Source: Umezawaea sp049997955 (lineage in GTDB: Bacteria; Actinomycetota; Actinomycetes; Mycobacteriales; Pseudonocardiaceae). Taken from it: DNA of 64,000 nt. Positions within the stretch are counted from its first letter, which is position 1. Each line of letters opens with the position of its first letter. Both the position numbers and the translations under genes were made by a program. This document shows, piece by piece, positions 8,052-15,739 of this stretch. The stretch covers positions 8,317 to 72,316 of the forward strand of contig JAEBDY010000028.1 of assembly GCA_049997955.1 (NCBI GenBank), written 5' to 3'. The notes below the pieces were generated by a model. That model was not told where the DNA came from. It saw only the letters and a program-made list of their open reading frames with translations, and did not search any database.

Positions 8052-8528
8052 ATGGATTCCTGTCCGCACGATCGCACGATCGCCGAATTGGTGATCGGCG
8101 CCGTCGTCCCAACCTTTTCGGCAGGCGACACGTCGGAGATCACGGCGCTGCCACTACTGGATCTTGGCGCGTTGGTCCGAGATGGATCCATGGTCTACGG
8201 GATCGCCACACTGGACGGAGGAGGACGCGTGAGTGAGCGCTTGATCACGCGACTAATGGGTTGGCAGCCGGGTCAGAGCCTGGACTTCGCGCGAATGGCG
8301 GATGTCATCGTGGCTCGACGCCATCCCTCTGGTGCCTTCCGCGTCCCTGGCAACACGTTGGTCACTATACCCGCCGCCTTGAGGCATTGGTGCGGGCTGT
8401 CACCCGGCGACCGGGTGCTGCTGGCGGCCGCGCCCGAGCAGGGAGTGCTGCTCATCCACACGATGGCCGCTCTGGACCGCATGGTGGTCCGGCACAACGC
8501 CGAACTCGCAGAAAATGCGCAGTCGTGA
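8052..8528 (+). CDS. AbrB/SpoVT-like DNA-binding protein
   Basis: 158 residues. The C-terminal half RVPGNTLVTIPAALRHWCGL followed by SPGDRVLLAAAPEQGVLLIH has the swapped-hairpin AbrB/SpoVT pattern (a short strand, 'IP', then LGLxxGDxV, then a strand). The N-terminal ~90 residues are not recognised but are also seen in proteins that sit in front of actinobacterial integrases, as far as I recall. Its stop codon TGA (8526-8528) overlaps the GTG start of the recombinase (8525-8527), so the two are translationally coupled and it probably regulates or assists the integrase. The start ATG is 8052; no strong ribosome site is visible. Confidence 0.6.
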   Translation: MDSCPHDRTIAELVIGAVVPTFSAGDTSEITALPLLDLGALVRDGSMVYGIATLDGGGRVSERLITRLMGWQPGQSLDFARMADVIVARRHPSGAFRVPGNTLVTIPAALRHWCGLSPGDRVLLAAAPEQGVLLIHTMAALDRMVVRHNAELAENAQS

Positions 8529-9562
8529 ACCTCGCGGCGGACGGTCCGGTCGACGTCGAAACAGCACGGATGGTGTTGGCGCGACTCGGTGTCTCGGTAG
8601 CCGACCTGTTGGAAGACCCAACACCGAAGCCTCACGCGCCCACGTTCAGCGACTACCTGCCGACCGTGATCGACGCGGTACCGGCCGGATCACGCAAGGT
8701 CTACGCCCCTTACTGGAACAGGGTATTGGCCCACTGGGGCGAACGGCGACTCGACGACATCACACCCTCCGACATCGCCGCGCTCGCCGAACACGTCAAG
8801 CGCACGGCGGTGCCGCGTCGCAACGCCCGCGGTGGAAACTCCGCCGCCGAACACCTGATTGGCGCACTGCGTTGCCTCTACCAGCATGCCCTTGCCGACG
8901 GCATCATCAGCGACACAACCAATCCCGCCGCCAAAGTGGCCAAACCCCGACGACAACCGTCCACTCGGCGAGGCCTGCCCGACACGCGAGTCGAGGAACT
9001 GATGCACGTCGCGTCCACCACCGGGAACGATCCCGCACTGGACGCGCTGCTGCTGCGCCTGCACATCGAGACCGCTTGTAGGCGCGGAGGCGCGCTCGGC
9101 CTGCGCCTGGTCGACGTGGACGAGCAGCAGTGTCTGGTGTTGTTGCGGGAGAAGGGAGAGACCCAACGGTGGCAACCGGTGTCGCCGACACTCGTCGCCC
9201 ATCTCGTCGCCCATGTCGCCCATCGTGGAGGTGATCACGGTGGTCCGATTCTCCGGTACGCCAACGGAAAGCCCATCACGAAGAGTCGCTACGGCTACCT
9301 GTGGCAGCGGTTGGGCAAGCATCTGGCGTGGGTACGGGCGCAGCAGGTGAGTGCGCACTGGTTGCGGCACACCACGTTGACGTGGGTGGAACGCAACTTC
9401 GGCTACGCCGTGGCACGTGCGTTCGCAGGGCACTCCAGTGCGCGGGACGCGGGAACCACCACCACGTACGTCCGGGCGTCTGTCGAGGAAGTCGCCACCG
9501 CAGTGTCGGCACTGACCAAGGAACCACATCCCCTGGCGCAGACTGTCCGCAGGCTCCGTTGA
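8525..9562 (+). CDS. Tyrosine recombinase/integrase
   Basis: 345 residues from a GTG start that overlaps the upstream stop. Domains: SAM-like core-binding region (about 40-140) and catalytic domain (about 150-330). The full catalytic set is visible: Arg in IETACRRGGAL (186/187), Lys in LLREKGE (210), HWLRH (His278, Arg281), GHSS (His303) and the nucleophile in TTTTYVR (Tyr315). It therefore should be active in site-specific strand exchange. A short internal piece of a very similar gene lies at 2872-2990 next to cas2. Downstream it converges on a serine recombinase pseudogene, leaving about 80 bp between them. Which element this integrase mobilises is not clear. Confidence 0.9.
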   Translation: MNLAADGPVDVETARMVLARLGVSVADLLEDPTPKPHAPTFSDYLPTVIDAVPAGSRKVYAPYWNRVLAHWGERRLDDITPSDIAALAEHVKRTAVPRRNARGGNSAAEHLIGALRCLYQHALADGIISDTTNPAAKVAKPRRQPSTRRGLPDTRVEELMHVASTTGNDPALDALLLRLHIETACRRGGALGLRLVDVDEQQCLVLLREKGETQRWQPVSPTLVAHLVAHVAHRGGDHGGPILRYANGKPITKSRYGYLWQRLGKHLAWVRAQQVSAHWLRHTTLTWVERNFGYAVARAFAGHSSARDAGTTTTYVRASVEEVATAVSALTKEPHPLAQTVRRLR

Positions 9563-9638
9563 TGATCTACGGAACGTCCTGCTAATTTCTCGTACATGGT
9601 GAATTTCGCAGATATTGCGAAATTTCGCAGCTCTGGGG

Positions 9639-9659
9639 GCGCAAGTCCCCCCTCGGTCA
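9639..9659. repeat. Direct repeat copy 1, probable attachment site
   Basis: The 21-bp sequence here matches 24514-24534 at 19 of 21 positions: GCGCAAGTCC, two variable bases, then CCTCGGTCA. It sits exactly at the 3' end of the serine recombinase pseudogene. With the five G just before it forms a hairpin GGGGG-CGCAAGT-CCCCC that looks like a tRNA T-arm. It is probably one end of the 14.9-kb integrated element. Confidence 0.55.
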
Positions 9660-11404
9660 TGAGCATTATTCACACGGCCCACGGGTTTGATGATCACATC
9701 AGCCTCGTGGGCCTTGTGCGTATACAGAACTTGCAGGTCAACGGACTGGTAGAGAGCCGCGAGGGTCTCCGGTTTCGCTTCCTTCAGCACAGCGCCAACG
9801 TCACCCAATGAGTCGATGGCCGCGTAAATTTCGGCGTCGCTGACCGTGTTCGGTGCCGGAGTGCCTTCCAGTTCCGCCCGAGCAGCCGCCCGAGCCGCTT
9901 GAGCCTCGTTCATCGCCTCCACCAGGGCGGCCGGATCGATCCCAGCCTTGATTGCCTCCTGGAACCTGTTCATGTGAGCCTCCGCCGTAGCGAGTCGTTG
10001 CTTCGCCGTGTCCCGTCCGTTCGGCGCGACAGCAGCTCCCGGTTGGGAGGCAACAACTTTGGCCACAGTGCGATCCACATTGGCCGGCGCGAACACCTCG
10101 CCGAGCCAGTCGTTCACCGCGTCCTGGATCACGTCTTCGCGGAGGTAGATCGCCGGTGGGTGCGACGCCAAAGCGGGGGAGCCAGGAGCCAAGGTCCGTG
10201 CCGGGCAGCGGTAGTACATGCCGTGCTTGCGCGGGCTTGCCTCCATTTTCCGGCCGCACACCGAGCACCGGATACGGCCACGGAACAGGTAGGTCTGCTT
10301 CGTTGGCCGCTCCGCCCGCTCAGTTTTCCGCGCTGTCTTCAATCCACCCACAGACTTCGACCTCCGCAGCAATTGAGCTTCGGTGAACACCTCGACCGAC
10401 ACAATTGCCGGGTGCGCGGGCTGCCGTGACCGGATGACCTTTTCCGGGCTGGTCTTCCGGAACCGTGTGACATATCCGGCAGCCACGTCGTCCGGGTCGA
10501 GCAGCAACTCGTGCCGAGTCCACCGGCCGAAGAACGCGTAACCGGTGTACCGAGGGTTGTCCAGAATCGCCCGGACCGTGCTGCCCTGCCACCCATCGCC
10601 CGGCCGATGCCGGTTCTGGTCCGGACGTCGCGCCGAAGGGCAGGGAACCGCGTCACGGTTGAGCCCGGTGGCAATCGCCCGATCGCCCCGGCCGCTGATG
10701 TACTCGGCGAAGATGCGCCGAACAGCCTCAGCGCAGGGCTCGTCAACTTCCAGGATGCGCAGGTGGTATCCCTCCGCTGCCTTTCGCGGGTTGGGGTGCT
10801 GCCCGCCGTCGACCACGGTGTACCCGTAAGGCGCACGTCCGCCCTGGTGCCTTCCCTCGTTCACGACCTGGGCATCCATCGCCGCACGCACCCGAGCCTG
10901 AACGTGTTGCCGCTCCGACTCACTCATTCCGCCGAGCACGCTCATCAGCATCTTGTGCGACGGATTCCGCTGATCGAACTTCCCGCCCAGTTCCGGCACC
11001 CACAGGTCAACGCCCTACGCCGCGAACCTCGGAGCGATCAGCGAGAACTGATTGCCGAACCAACACCGCGTGCCCTCACCGACCACCACGGCGTTCCACC
11101 CACGGTTCTGGTCCTTCAAAGCTGCGAGCAGTCGCGACGCCTCGTGACGCCGCTCCCACGGCACCGACCGGGACTGCCCGATGTCGAAGAACTCCTCGGT
11201 CATGACCCCGCCCAGCGGCCCAACGAACTTCCGGGCGTTCCCGAACTGCCAACCGCGTGACGTCTCCGGGTCCTGGTTGTCCTCCGTCGAGCAACGTCCG
11301 TACCCCGCCATCGGTCCGATGCCCTCATCGAGAGTCTCCATGACCTCGACGCCGAGCAGGTCGTCCAGCGTGGCCCACGGGCTTCTGATGATTTCAACAG
11401 TCAC
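9644..11404 (-). pseudogene. Large serine recombinase with one in-frame amber codon
   Basis: The product starts at a GTG (11404) preceded by GGGAGGGGG. The catalytic domain has YGRCSTEDNQDPETS with nucleophile Ser39. At codon 130 the frame holds TAG (11015-11017) where the homologue at 24497-26167 has Tyr (FAHYGVQLWVPE here reads FAA-stop-GVDLWVPE). Everything after it remains in frame: the recombinase domain (GGRAPYGYTV, NPRYTGYAFFGRW), a zinc ribbon CSVCGRKM...YRCPA, a coiled-coil segment and the terminal RGGT. After RGGT the usual stop is lost (TGC instead of TGA) and the frame runs on antisense to the tyrosine recombinase. A single nonsense change thus inactivates it unless the codon is suppressed. 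It was the integrase of the 9.6-24.5 kb element. Confidence 0.85.
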
Positions 11405-11542
11405 TAGTACCCCCTCCCTGAGGTCCGTCCAGGACCTCGACTTCGGTCAACTCAAGCAGTATGGCAAGCAGTATGCGGCAGGTAGAAGGCGTAAGTGGCG
11501 GAAGTTCGTCAGGCACGCGCACCGTCACCCTCTCATCAGGGC

Positions 11543-13621
11543 TCATGGCTGCTCGACGTTGGTAGAGCCGATTTCATCAACCGCGGCTCGGATGTCCGCC
11601 GTCATGTAGCCACGCACCCGCCGAGTGGCGTCACCCTCGGGGACGTACTGCCGAACCGGCTTGCACCCCAGCTCGCCCATCTCCTTGCCAAACGTGGTCG
11701 GCTCGACCTTCAACGCCTCCACCAGCTCGGCGGTCGGCACGAACTCCCGCTTGTCCAGTTGGTCACCGAGGTAGTCCACGACCGCCGCCAACGGCTCCGG
11801 AGGCTCGACAACCCACCCCTCAGCCGCTCCAGTGCCCAGCGCCTTGACGACCGCTACCGCGTCGATCGCGCGCACTGCGTCATCACCCACCGCGTGACCC
11901 GCGAGTGTCCCAGCAGCCTCCCGCAGCGCCCGGCCACGCGCGCAGATCAGCCGCCACTCGGCGTTCGGCATGTAGTAGGTGCGAACGGTCATCGCGAGCA
12001 TGTCTGCCCCTGCGTCGGTCTCACCGTCCGGACGCAGGATGCCAACCCCCTTGTGACTCGGCAACAGCGTCGACGCGTCGTACCCGCGCGTGTTCATCTG
12101 CTCGCCGAGCACGATGTTGGAGTCACGCCAATCCATCACCCGCAGCGCGAACCGCGACCCGAGCACCGCACGCAACCGAGACGGGATGGTGTTCGAGTCC
12201 GGCCGTTGCGTAGCCAGGATGACCACGATGCCCGCCGCAGGCCCCTTCCGAACGAGGTAGGCCAGCAGATCCGCGATGTACGCCCCAAGCGTGGTCTTCT
12301 TGCCGCCTACCTGTTCGCGTGTCGGGTTCTCCAGGAACACCTGAACCTCATCGATGATCACTGCGGTGATCGGCATACCGAGACTCGGGTCTCGCGAGAT
12401 GGCAGGCGTGATCTTCGATTCCGGGCAGACTTCATCGTCCAATGTGGCCATTCGTGCGTACCGGGACTGGACTTCTGCAACAAGTTCCACGAGATGATCA
12501 CGCACTGCCTCGACGTGCTCCAGCTCATCCCCGCACACGTACCGGTAGGCAATCTGCTCGGCCGAATCCCAGTCCTTGCCTCCCTTGCCGTCGTACACAT
12601 ACAGCCTCGTGTACGGGTCCAGGATCAGCCCAGCGGCAGCAAGCCGAGCCGCGAAAGTCTTACCCTGCCTAGGAATCGCTCCCACGAGCAGCGATGTCCA
12701 CACCAACGGAAGATCAATCCGCCGGTTCCGCGCGTCCCGCCCGAACGGCACCGGCCGCCACGCGTCCCACCACTCGACGTCGAGCAGGGGAGTGCGCAAC
12801 GGGGGACCGGTGTACGGGTCCTCGTCAGCCACCCACAAGAACACCCGACCCGCGTGCCCACCCTTCCCACGGACACGCTCAACGATGAGCTGTACCTCAT
12901 CGACGGCCAACGCCGATGCAAGCGCGTCCCGGTTCTTGATGACGTCCGCAGCCTTCCGCGTGGCAGGCAGGTCCACGGTGACAGCCCACCCATCACCAAC
13001 ACGTGCCGCGCGCTCCACCAGGCGCAGGGTTTCGTCCTTGCCCACGAGCTTCGCGTCCCGAAACGCGTCGACCAAGACCTGAGGGTCCATCGTCCAAGTC
13101 AGCGTCCGTGGACCCGCAAGCACCGCCTTCCGACCAGGCGAACCATCCTTCCGCCGCCCGACGACCGCGAGCACCACCGACGCAACCCCGGTCACACTCC
13201 ACAACGCCAACCCGCCGACCATCACGTAGGCCACGGTCAAAGCTGCCGAGACGACCACGCAAACCGCCCCGGTCACCTTCCACCGGAACAAGGTCAACTC
13301 GCGAATCTCGATGAACTTGTCCGCCAACTTCTCCGACTGCTCGACAGCCTCCCGGTAATCGCGCACCCGCACCCACTGTCGCCAACCGCGCCCCACGACC
13401 ACGGCTCCCCGAACGGTCCCGCTGAGGAACCGCAAGGGTGCTCGGACCAACCACGCGACCGCGTCCCGCACCGCGTACCCGAGTGCTGCTCGGGACTTGA
13501 GAGCGGTCGGGATGAACCGCGACCGTTGCCAGACGTCCCTGAACCGACGAACCACCTTCGGCGGATCATCAACCAACTCGCCGTCGTACACAGGCGCGGC
13601 AGGCACCACCTCACCGTTCAC
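11543..13621 (-). CDS. FtsK/SpoIIIE-type conjugal DNA translocase (TraB-like)
   Basis: 692 residues from a GTG (13621) that overlaps the upstream TGA. Two membrane segments lie at about 116-158 (VTGAVCVVVSAALTVAYV, LWSVTGVASVVLAVV). The ATPase domain has Walker A VGAIPRQGKT (about 313-322), Walker B ITAVIIDEVQVF (about 418-429) and an FtsK-like ATQRPDSNTIPSRLR block. The C-terminal ~80 residues resemble a winged-helix DNA-recognition domain. In actinomycete integrative elements such proteins move double-stranded DNA between mycelia. It is the last transfer gene of a minus-strand operon with 4-nt overlaps, followed after 138 bp by the recombinase. Confidence 0.88.
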   Translation of the reverse strand: MNGEVVPAAPVYDGELVDDPPKVVRRFRDVWQRSRFIPTALKSRAALGYAVRDAVAWLVRAPLRFLSGTVRGAVVVGRGWRQWVRVRDYREAVEQSEKLADKFIEIRELTLFRWKVTGAVCVVVSAALTVAYVMVGGLALWSVTGVASVVLAVVGRRKDGSPGRKAVLAGPRTLTWTMDPQVLVDAFRDAKLVGKDETLRLVERAARVGDGWAVTVDLPATRKAADVIKNRDALASALAVDEVQLIVERVRGKGGHAGRVFLWVADEDPYTGPPLRTPLLDVEWWDAWRPVPFGRDARNRRIDLPLVWTSLLVGAIPRQGKTFAARLAAAGLILDPYTRLYVYDGKGGKDWDSAEQIAYRYVCGDELEHVEAVRDHLVELVAEVQSRYARMATLDDEVCPESKITPAISRDPSLGMPITAVIIDEVQVFLENPTREQVGGKKTTLGAYIADLLAYLVRKGPAAGIVVILATQRPDSNTIPSRLRAVLGSRFALRVMDWRDSNIVLGEQMNTRGYDASTLLPSHKGVGILRPDGETDAGADMLAMTVRTYYMPNAEWRLICARGRALREAAGTLAGHAVGDDAVRAIDAVAVVKALGTGAAEGWVVEPPEPLAAVVDYLGDQLDKREFVPTAELVEALKVEPTTFGKEMGELGCKPVRQYVPEGDATRRVRGYMTADIRAAVDEIGSTNVEQP

Positions 13622-14220
13622 GACCGCACCTCCGGCTCGGTGAGAGCAGCCGCCAGCCGCGACGACAGACCACGCGAACACCCCGTCACCTCGCGCACCC
13701 ATGCAGGCGTTACCTTCACGTCACGCGTACGCGCGGCCTTGGCCACAGCGAGGTATTCCGCGAACGACGTGCGCGGCGTAGGCGGGACCGGCTCGGGCAC
13801 CGGACCAACCACCGGCGCACCCAACTTGTCCCGCAGCTCCGTAACCGCCTCAGCCGCCACGAACACGACCAACGGCGGCACCGAGTGCAGCACCACCAGC
13901 GCAGCAGACCCGGCCATGAACGCACTCCAGGTGTTCATGACGTACGTGGCCGCGAGCGTGAACCACTTCGCCGTGCGAACCCATCCACCCATCCGCACGC
14001 CGTGCTGAGCCGTGACCTGCTCGGCCCGAAGAATCGCCAGCAGCACCAGCGACACCATCGGGTCGAGCAGCCACGCCGCACACCAGGCCAACGACCACGG
14101 CAACGAGCCGGCAGCCGCGAACTGCTGAACGTTCGTCATCGTGAATGCCAGCCCCAGCAGAATCCCCGTCCAGCACAACCGGTCCACCTGCACCGCGACC
14201 CGCTCGACTGATTCGCTCAT
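13618..14220 (-). CDS. DUF2637-type membrane protein (transfer/spread function)
   Basis: 200 residues with four hydrophobic segments: LCWTGILLGLAFTMTNVQQF, LAWCAAWLLDPMVSLVLLAI, the TAKWFTLAATYVMNTW region, and ALVVLHSVPPLVVFVAAEAV. The C-terminal part TSFAEYLAVAKAARTRDVKVTPAWVREVTGCS resembles a small helix-turn-helix tail. This layout is that of DUF2637 proteins encoded beside FtsK-type transfer genes in actinomycete plasmids and integrative elements. Its stop overlaps the FtsK start (GTGA) and its own start overlaps the upstream stop, so it is translated in a tightly coupled operon. Confidence 0.75.
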   Translation of the reverse strand: MSESVERVAVQVDRLCWTGILLGLAFTMTNVQQFAAAGSLPWSLAWCAAWLLDPMVSLVLLAILRAEQVTAQHGVRMGGWVRTAKWFTLAATYVMNTWSAFMAGSAALVVLHSVPPLVVFVAAEAVTELRDKLGAPVVGPVPEPVPPTPRTSFAEYLAVAKAARTRDVKVTPAWVREVTGCSRGLSSRLAAALTEPEVRS

Positions 14221-14525
14221 CGCCGCTCACCCCGTCGACCCCGAGGAGGCTCATAACTGGTCACGGTCAGCGCCTTCGTCAACGTGTACGAGGCGAACAG
14301 GGCAGGCACACCGAGCACCGCCAGCAGCAGCCACGGCCCTTCCCGATGGGTGATCACCACCCACTGCACGACGACGACGAGCGCTGCGTTGAACAACACC
14401 CGACCGGCCAGCGACACCAGGTGCACACGTGCCCGCTGCGCTTTCGCCCGACGAGCGCCGACCCGCCAGAGGAACAGCGGGACCAGCAGCGCACCCAAAC
14501 CGATCATGATCTGAGTCGCGTTCAT
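14217..14525 (-). CDS. Small membrane protein of the transfer operon
   Basis: 102 residues from ATG 14525, chosen because it overlaps the stop of the WhiB-like gene as ATGA. Three hydrophobic segments are seen: IMIGLGALLVPLFLW, VLFNAALVVVVQWVV and PWLLLAVLGVPALFASYTL, ending in a basic tail RGRRGERR. Position suggests a spread protein acting with FtsK/TraB at the membrane. No named family is assigned. Confidence 0.6.
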   Translation of the reverse strand: MNATQIMIGLGALLVPLFLWRVGARRAKAQRARVHLVSLAGRVLFNAALVVVVQWVVITHREGPWLLLAVLGVPALFASYTLTKALTVTSYEPPRGRRGERR

Positions 14526-14851
14526 GGCCTCGACCACCGTTCACCGCGCCGAAGCCAATACGGGTGCAGGTCGCGCCGATCGTCGTCGGACAACCCACCC
14601 CACACCCCAACGGTGTCCTCGCCAGCCGTGCGCAACTCCAGTTCCAAGCACTCGTCCTGGACTGGGCACCCAGCACACAACCGCGCAGCTAACGAGCGAT
14701 CGGTCAGCACCTCGTCACCCCACGGTGGCTGCTCCGCAGTCACCTCCATGCACAAGCCATCGCGCTGCACGACGTCCACGAGCATTTCGCTCGGCGTCCA
14801 GCGCAACCGATCCAACCGCCACGCGATGCCGATCAACCTGAGGTCGTTCAC
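14522..14851 (-). CDS. WhiB-like iron-sulfur regulator
   Basis: 109 residues from a GTG at 14851. Four cysteines are placed as in Wbl proteins (GLC, then CAGC, then DEC), followed by the turn VWGGLSDDDRR, the G(V/I)WGG motif that contacts the sigma factor. Wbl proteins bind a [4Fe-4S] cluster and modulate sigma-dependent transcription. Element-encoded Wbl proteins are common in actinomycete plasmids and phages. The basic C-terminus (YWLRRGERWSRP) could bind DNA. Starts and ends overlap the neighbours by 4 nt. Confidence 0.85.
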   Translation of the reverse strand: MNDLRLIGIAWRLDRLRWTPSEMLVDVVQRDGLCMEVTAEQPPWGDEVLTDRSLAARLCAGCPVQDECLELELRTAGEDTVGVWGGLSDDDRRDLHPYWLRRGERWSRP

Positions 14852-15042
14852 GGCGTACCCCCGGACATGGGGTCACCGAGCAGCCGGATCAACGCGCTCG
14901 CCGGAATGACCACGTGGCCACGCCGCCGCACCGCTCGAACCTGGCCGAGCCGGATGGCACGAGCGACGTTCGAGGGGGCAACACCGAGCACCCCGGCCGC
15001 TTCGCGAATTGAGAAGTGAACGTTCGACAGAGAAGTACGCAT
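14848..15042 (-). CDS. Excisionase-like helix-turn-helix protein
   Basis: 64 residues. The sequence FSIREAAGVLGVAPSNVARA followed by IRLGQVRAVRRRGHVVIPAS is the MerR-like/excisionase (HTH_17) pattern with a predicted recognition helix and a wing. It is the first gene of the minus-strand transfer operon, facing the divergent XRE gene across a 165-bp promoter region. It may act as an excisionase for the serine or tyrosine recombinase or as an operon regulator. Confidence 0.7.
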   Translation of the reverse strand: MRTSLSNVHFSIREAAGVLGVAPSNVARAIRLGQVRAVRRRGHVVIPASALIRLLGDPMSGGTP

Positions 15043-15064
15043 GAGAAAGCCCTTCGAGAAGTAT

Positions 15065-15187
15065 TTGATGATTTCAGCAATAGAGTGCTGATTTCAGCGC
15101 GAATGAGGCCGCGCGAGATCCCGCACGGGGCTAAAGCCGCCGTGTCACATCACCAATGAGCCGAAGTTGGCTAATCTCAGCGCTGAG
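15065..15187. promoter_or_regulatory. Candidate operator cluster between divergent regulators
   Basis: Three related palindromes lie in the divergent intergenic region: GATGATTTCAGC (15067-15078), GCTGATTTCAGC (15087-15098, arms GCTGA/TCAGC) and CTCAGCGCTGAG (15176-15187, perfect). They flank the transfer operon start and the XRE start, as expected for autoregulation by the XRE protein. Binding itself is inference. Confidence 0.45.
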
Positions 15188-15206
15188 GCGGAGCGCGGAG
15201 GAATAC

Positions 15207-15590
15207 GTGTCGGAGGATTGGGCGGCAGTCGCCAAGGCCATCAACGAGCGCGTGAATGAGCTGGGGTGGCGTCAGCGAGAACTCGCCGAACGCTCCCACG
15301 TCTCGCAAGCGATAGTCCGCGAGATCCAACACCGCACCGTCGAACGCCGCCGCAGCCCGCGCACCCTGGAATCCCTCTCCACGGCCCTGGGCTGGCACCC
15401 GCAACACCTCGACGCCGTGCTGCATGACAGACGACCGCCGCAACTCGACGAGCCCCTTGCCAATCCGACCGACACCCTGTGGTCGCGCCTGGACAGCTTC
15501 GAACAGCGCCTCAACGACATCACCGAACGCCTCGACGGCCTGAAAACTGACCTCTCGACGGTCATCGAGCACGTTCGCGATAGACGCTAG
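15207..15590 (+). CDS. XRE-family regulator with C-terminal coiled coil
   Basis: 127 residues from GTG 15207, chosen because GGAGGA lies 5 nt upstream. An in-frame ATG at 15156 has no ribosome site. The HTH is WRQRELAERSHVSQAIVREI. The C-terminus LWSRLDSFEQRLNDITERLD and onward is a heptad-type coiled coil, likely for dimerisation. It is divergent from the transfer operon and is the obvious candidate repressor of transfer and excision, binding the palindromes between the two units. Confidence 0.78.
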   Translation: MSEDWAAVAKAINERVNELGWRQRELAERSHVSQAIVREIQHRTVERRRSPRTLESLSTALGWHPQHLDAVLHDRRPPQLDEPLANPTDTLWSRLDSFEQRLNDITERLDGLKTDLSTVIEHVRDRR

Positions 15591-15664
15591 TTCTGGACGT
15601 TTTCCCTGGTGGAACCTGCTGTTTTCCATGTCCCAATTCCACTGCGGAACAGCGTCGGAACCCA

Positions 15665-15713
15665 TGCAGCTCCACTGCACATTCACCGCACAACCGGTGC
15701 AGGTTCACTGCAC
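15665..15713 (+). promoter_or_regulatory. Two repeated operator-like sites upstream of 15740
   Basis: TGCAGCTCCACTGCAC (15665-15680) and TGCAGGTTCACTGCAC (15698-15713) are near-identical, each with inverted arms TGCAG/CTGCA. They are spaced 33 bp apart (about three helical turns) and end 27 bp before the ATG. A weaker half-site TTCCACTGC lies near 15636. This is a typical arrangement for a cooperative repressor or activator. Confidence 0.5.
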
Positions 15714-15739
15714 ATCGCACTTGGGGGAGTAGCGACCAC

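Noticed and set aside
8690..9640. Minus-strand extension of the serine recombinase frame across the tyrosine recombinase
   Set aside because: Recombinase-type sequence ends at RGGT (9644). Beyond it the frame is only antisense to a gene with all catalytic residues intact.
9630..9660. tRNA gene
   Set aside because: Only a T-arm-like hairpin and acceptor-like tail are seen; upstream sequence does not fold into D and anticodon arms and the loop is CGCAAGT, not TTCAAGT.
11495..14008. Long plus-strand frame (over 800 codons)
   Set aside because: It is antisense to the FtsK/TraB and membrane genes, is rich in Arg/Pro/His with no motif, and is a GC-bias shadow.
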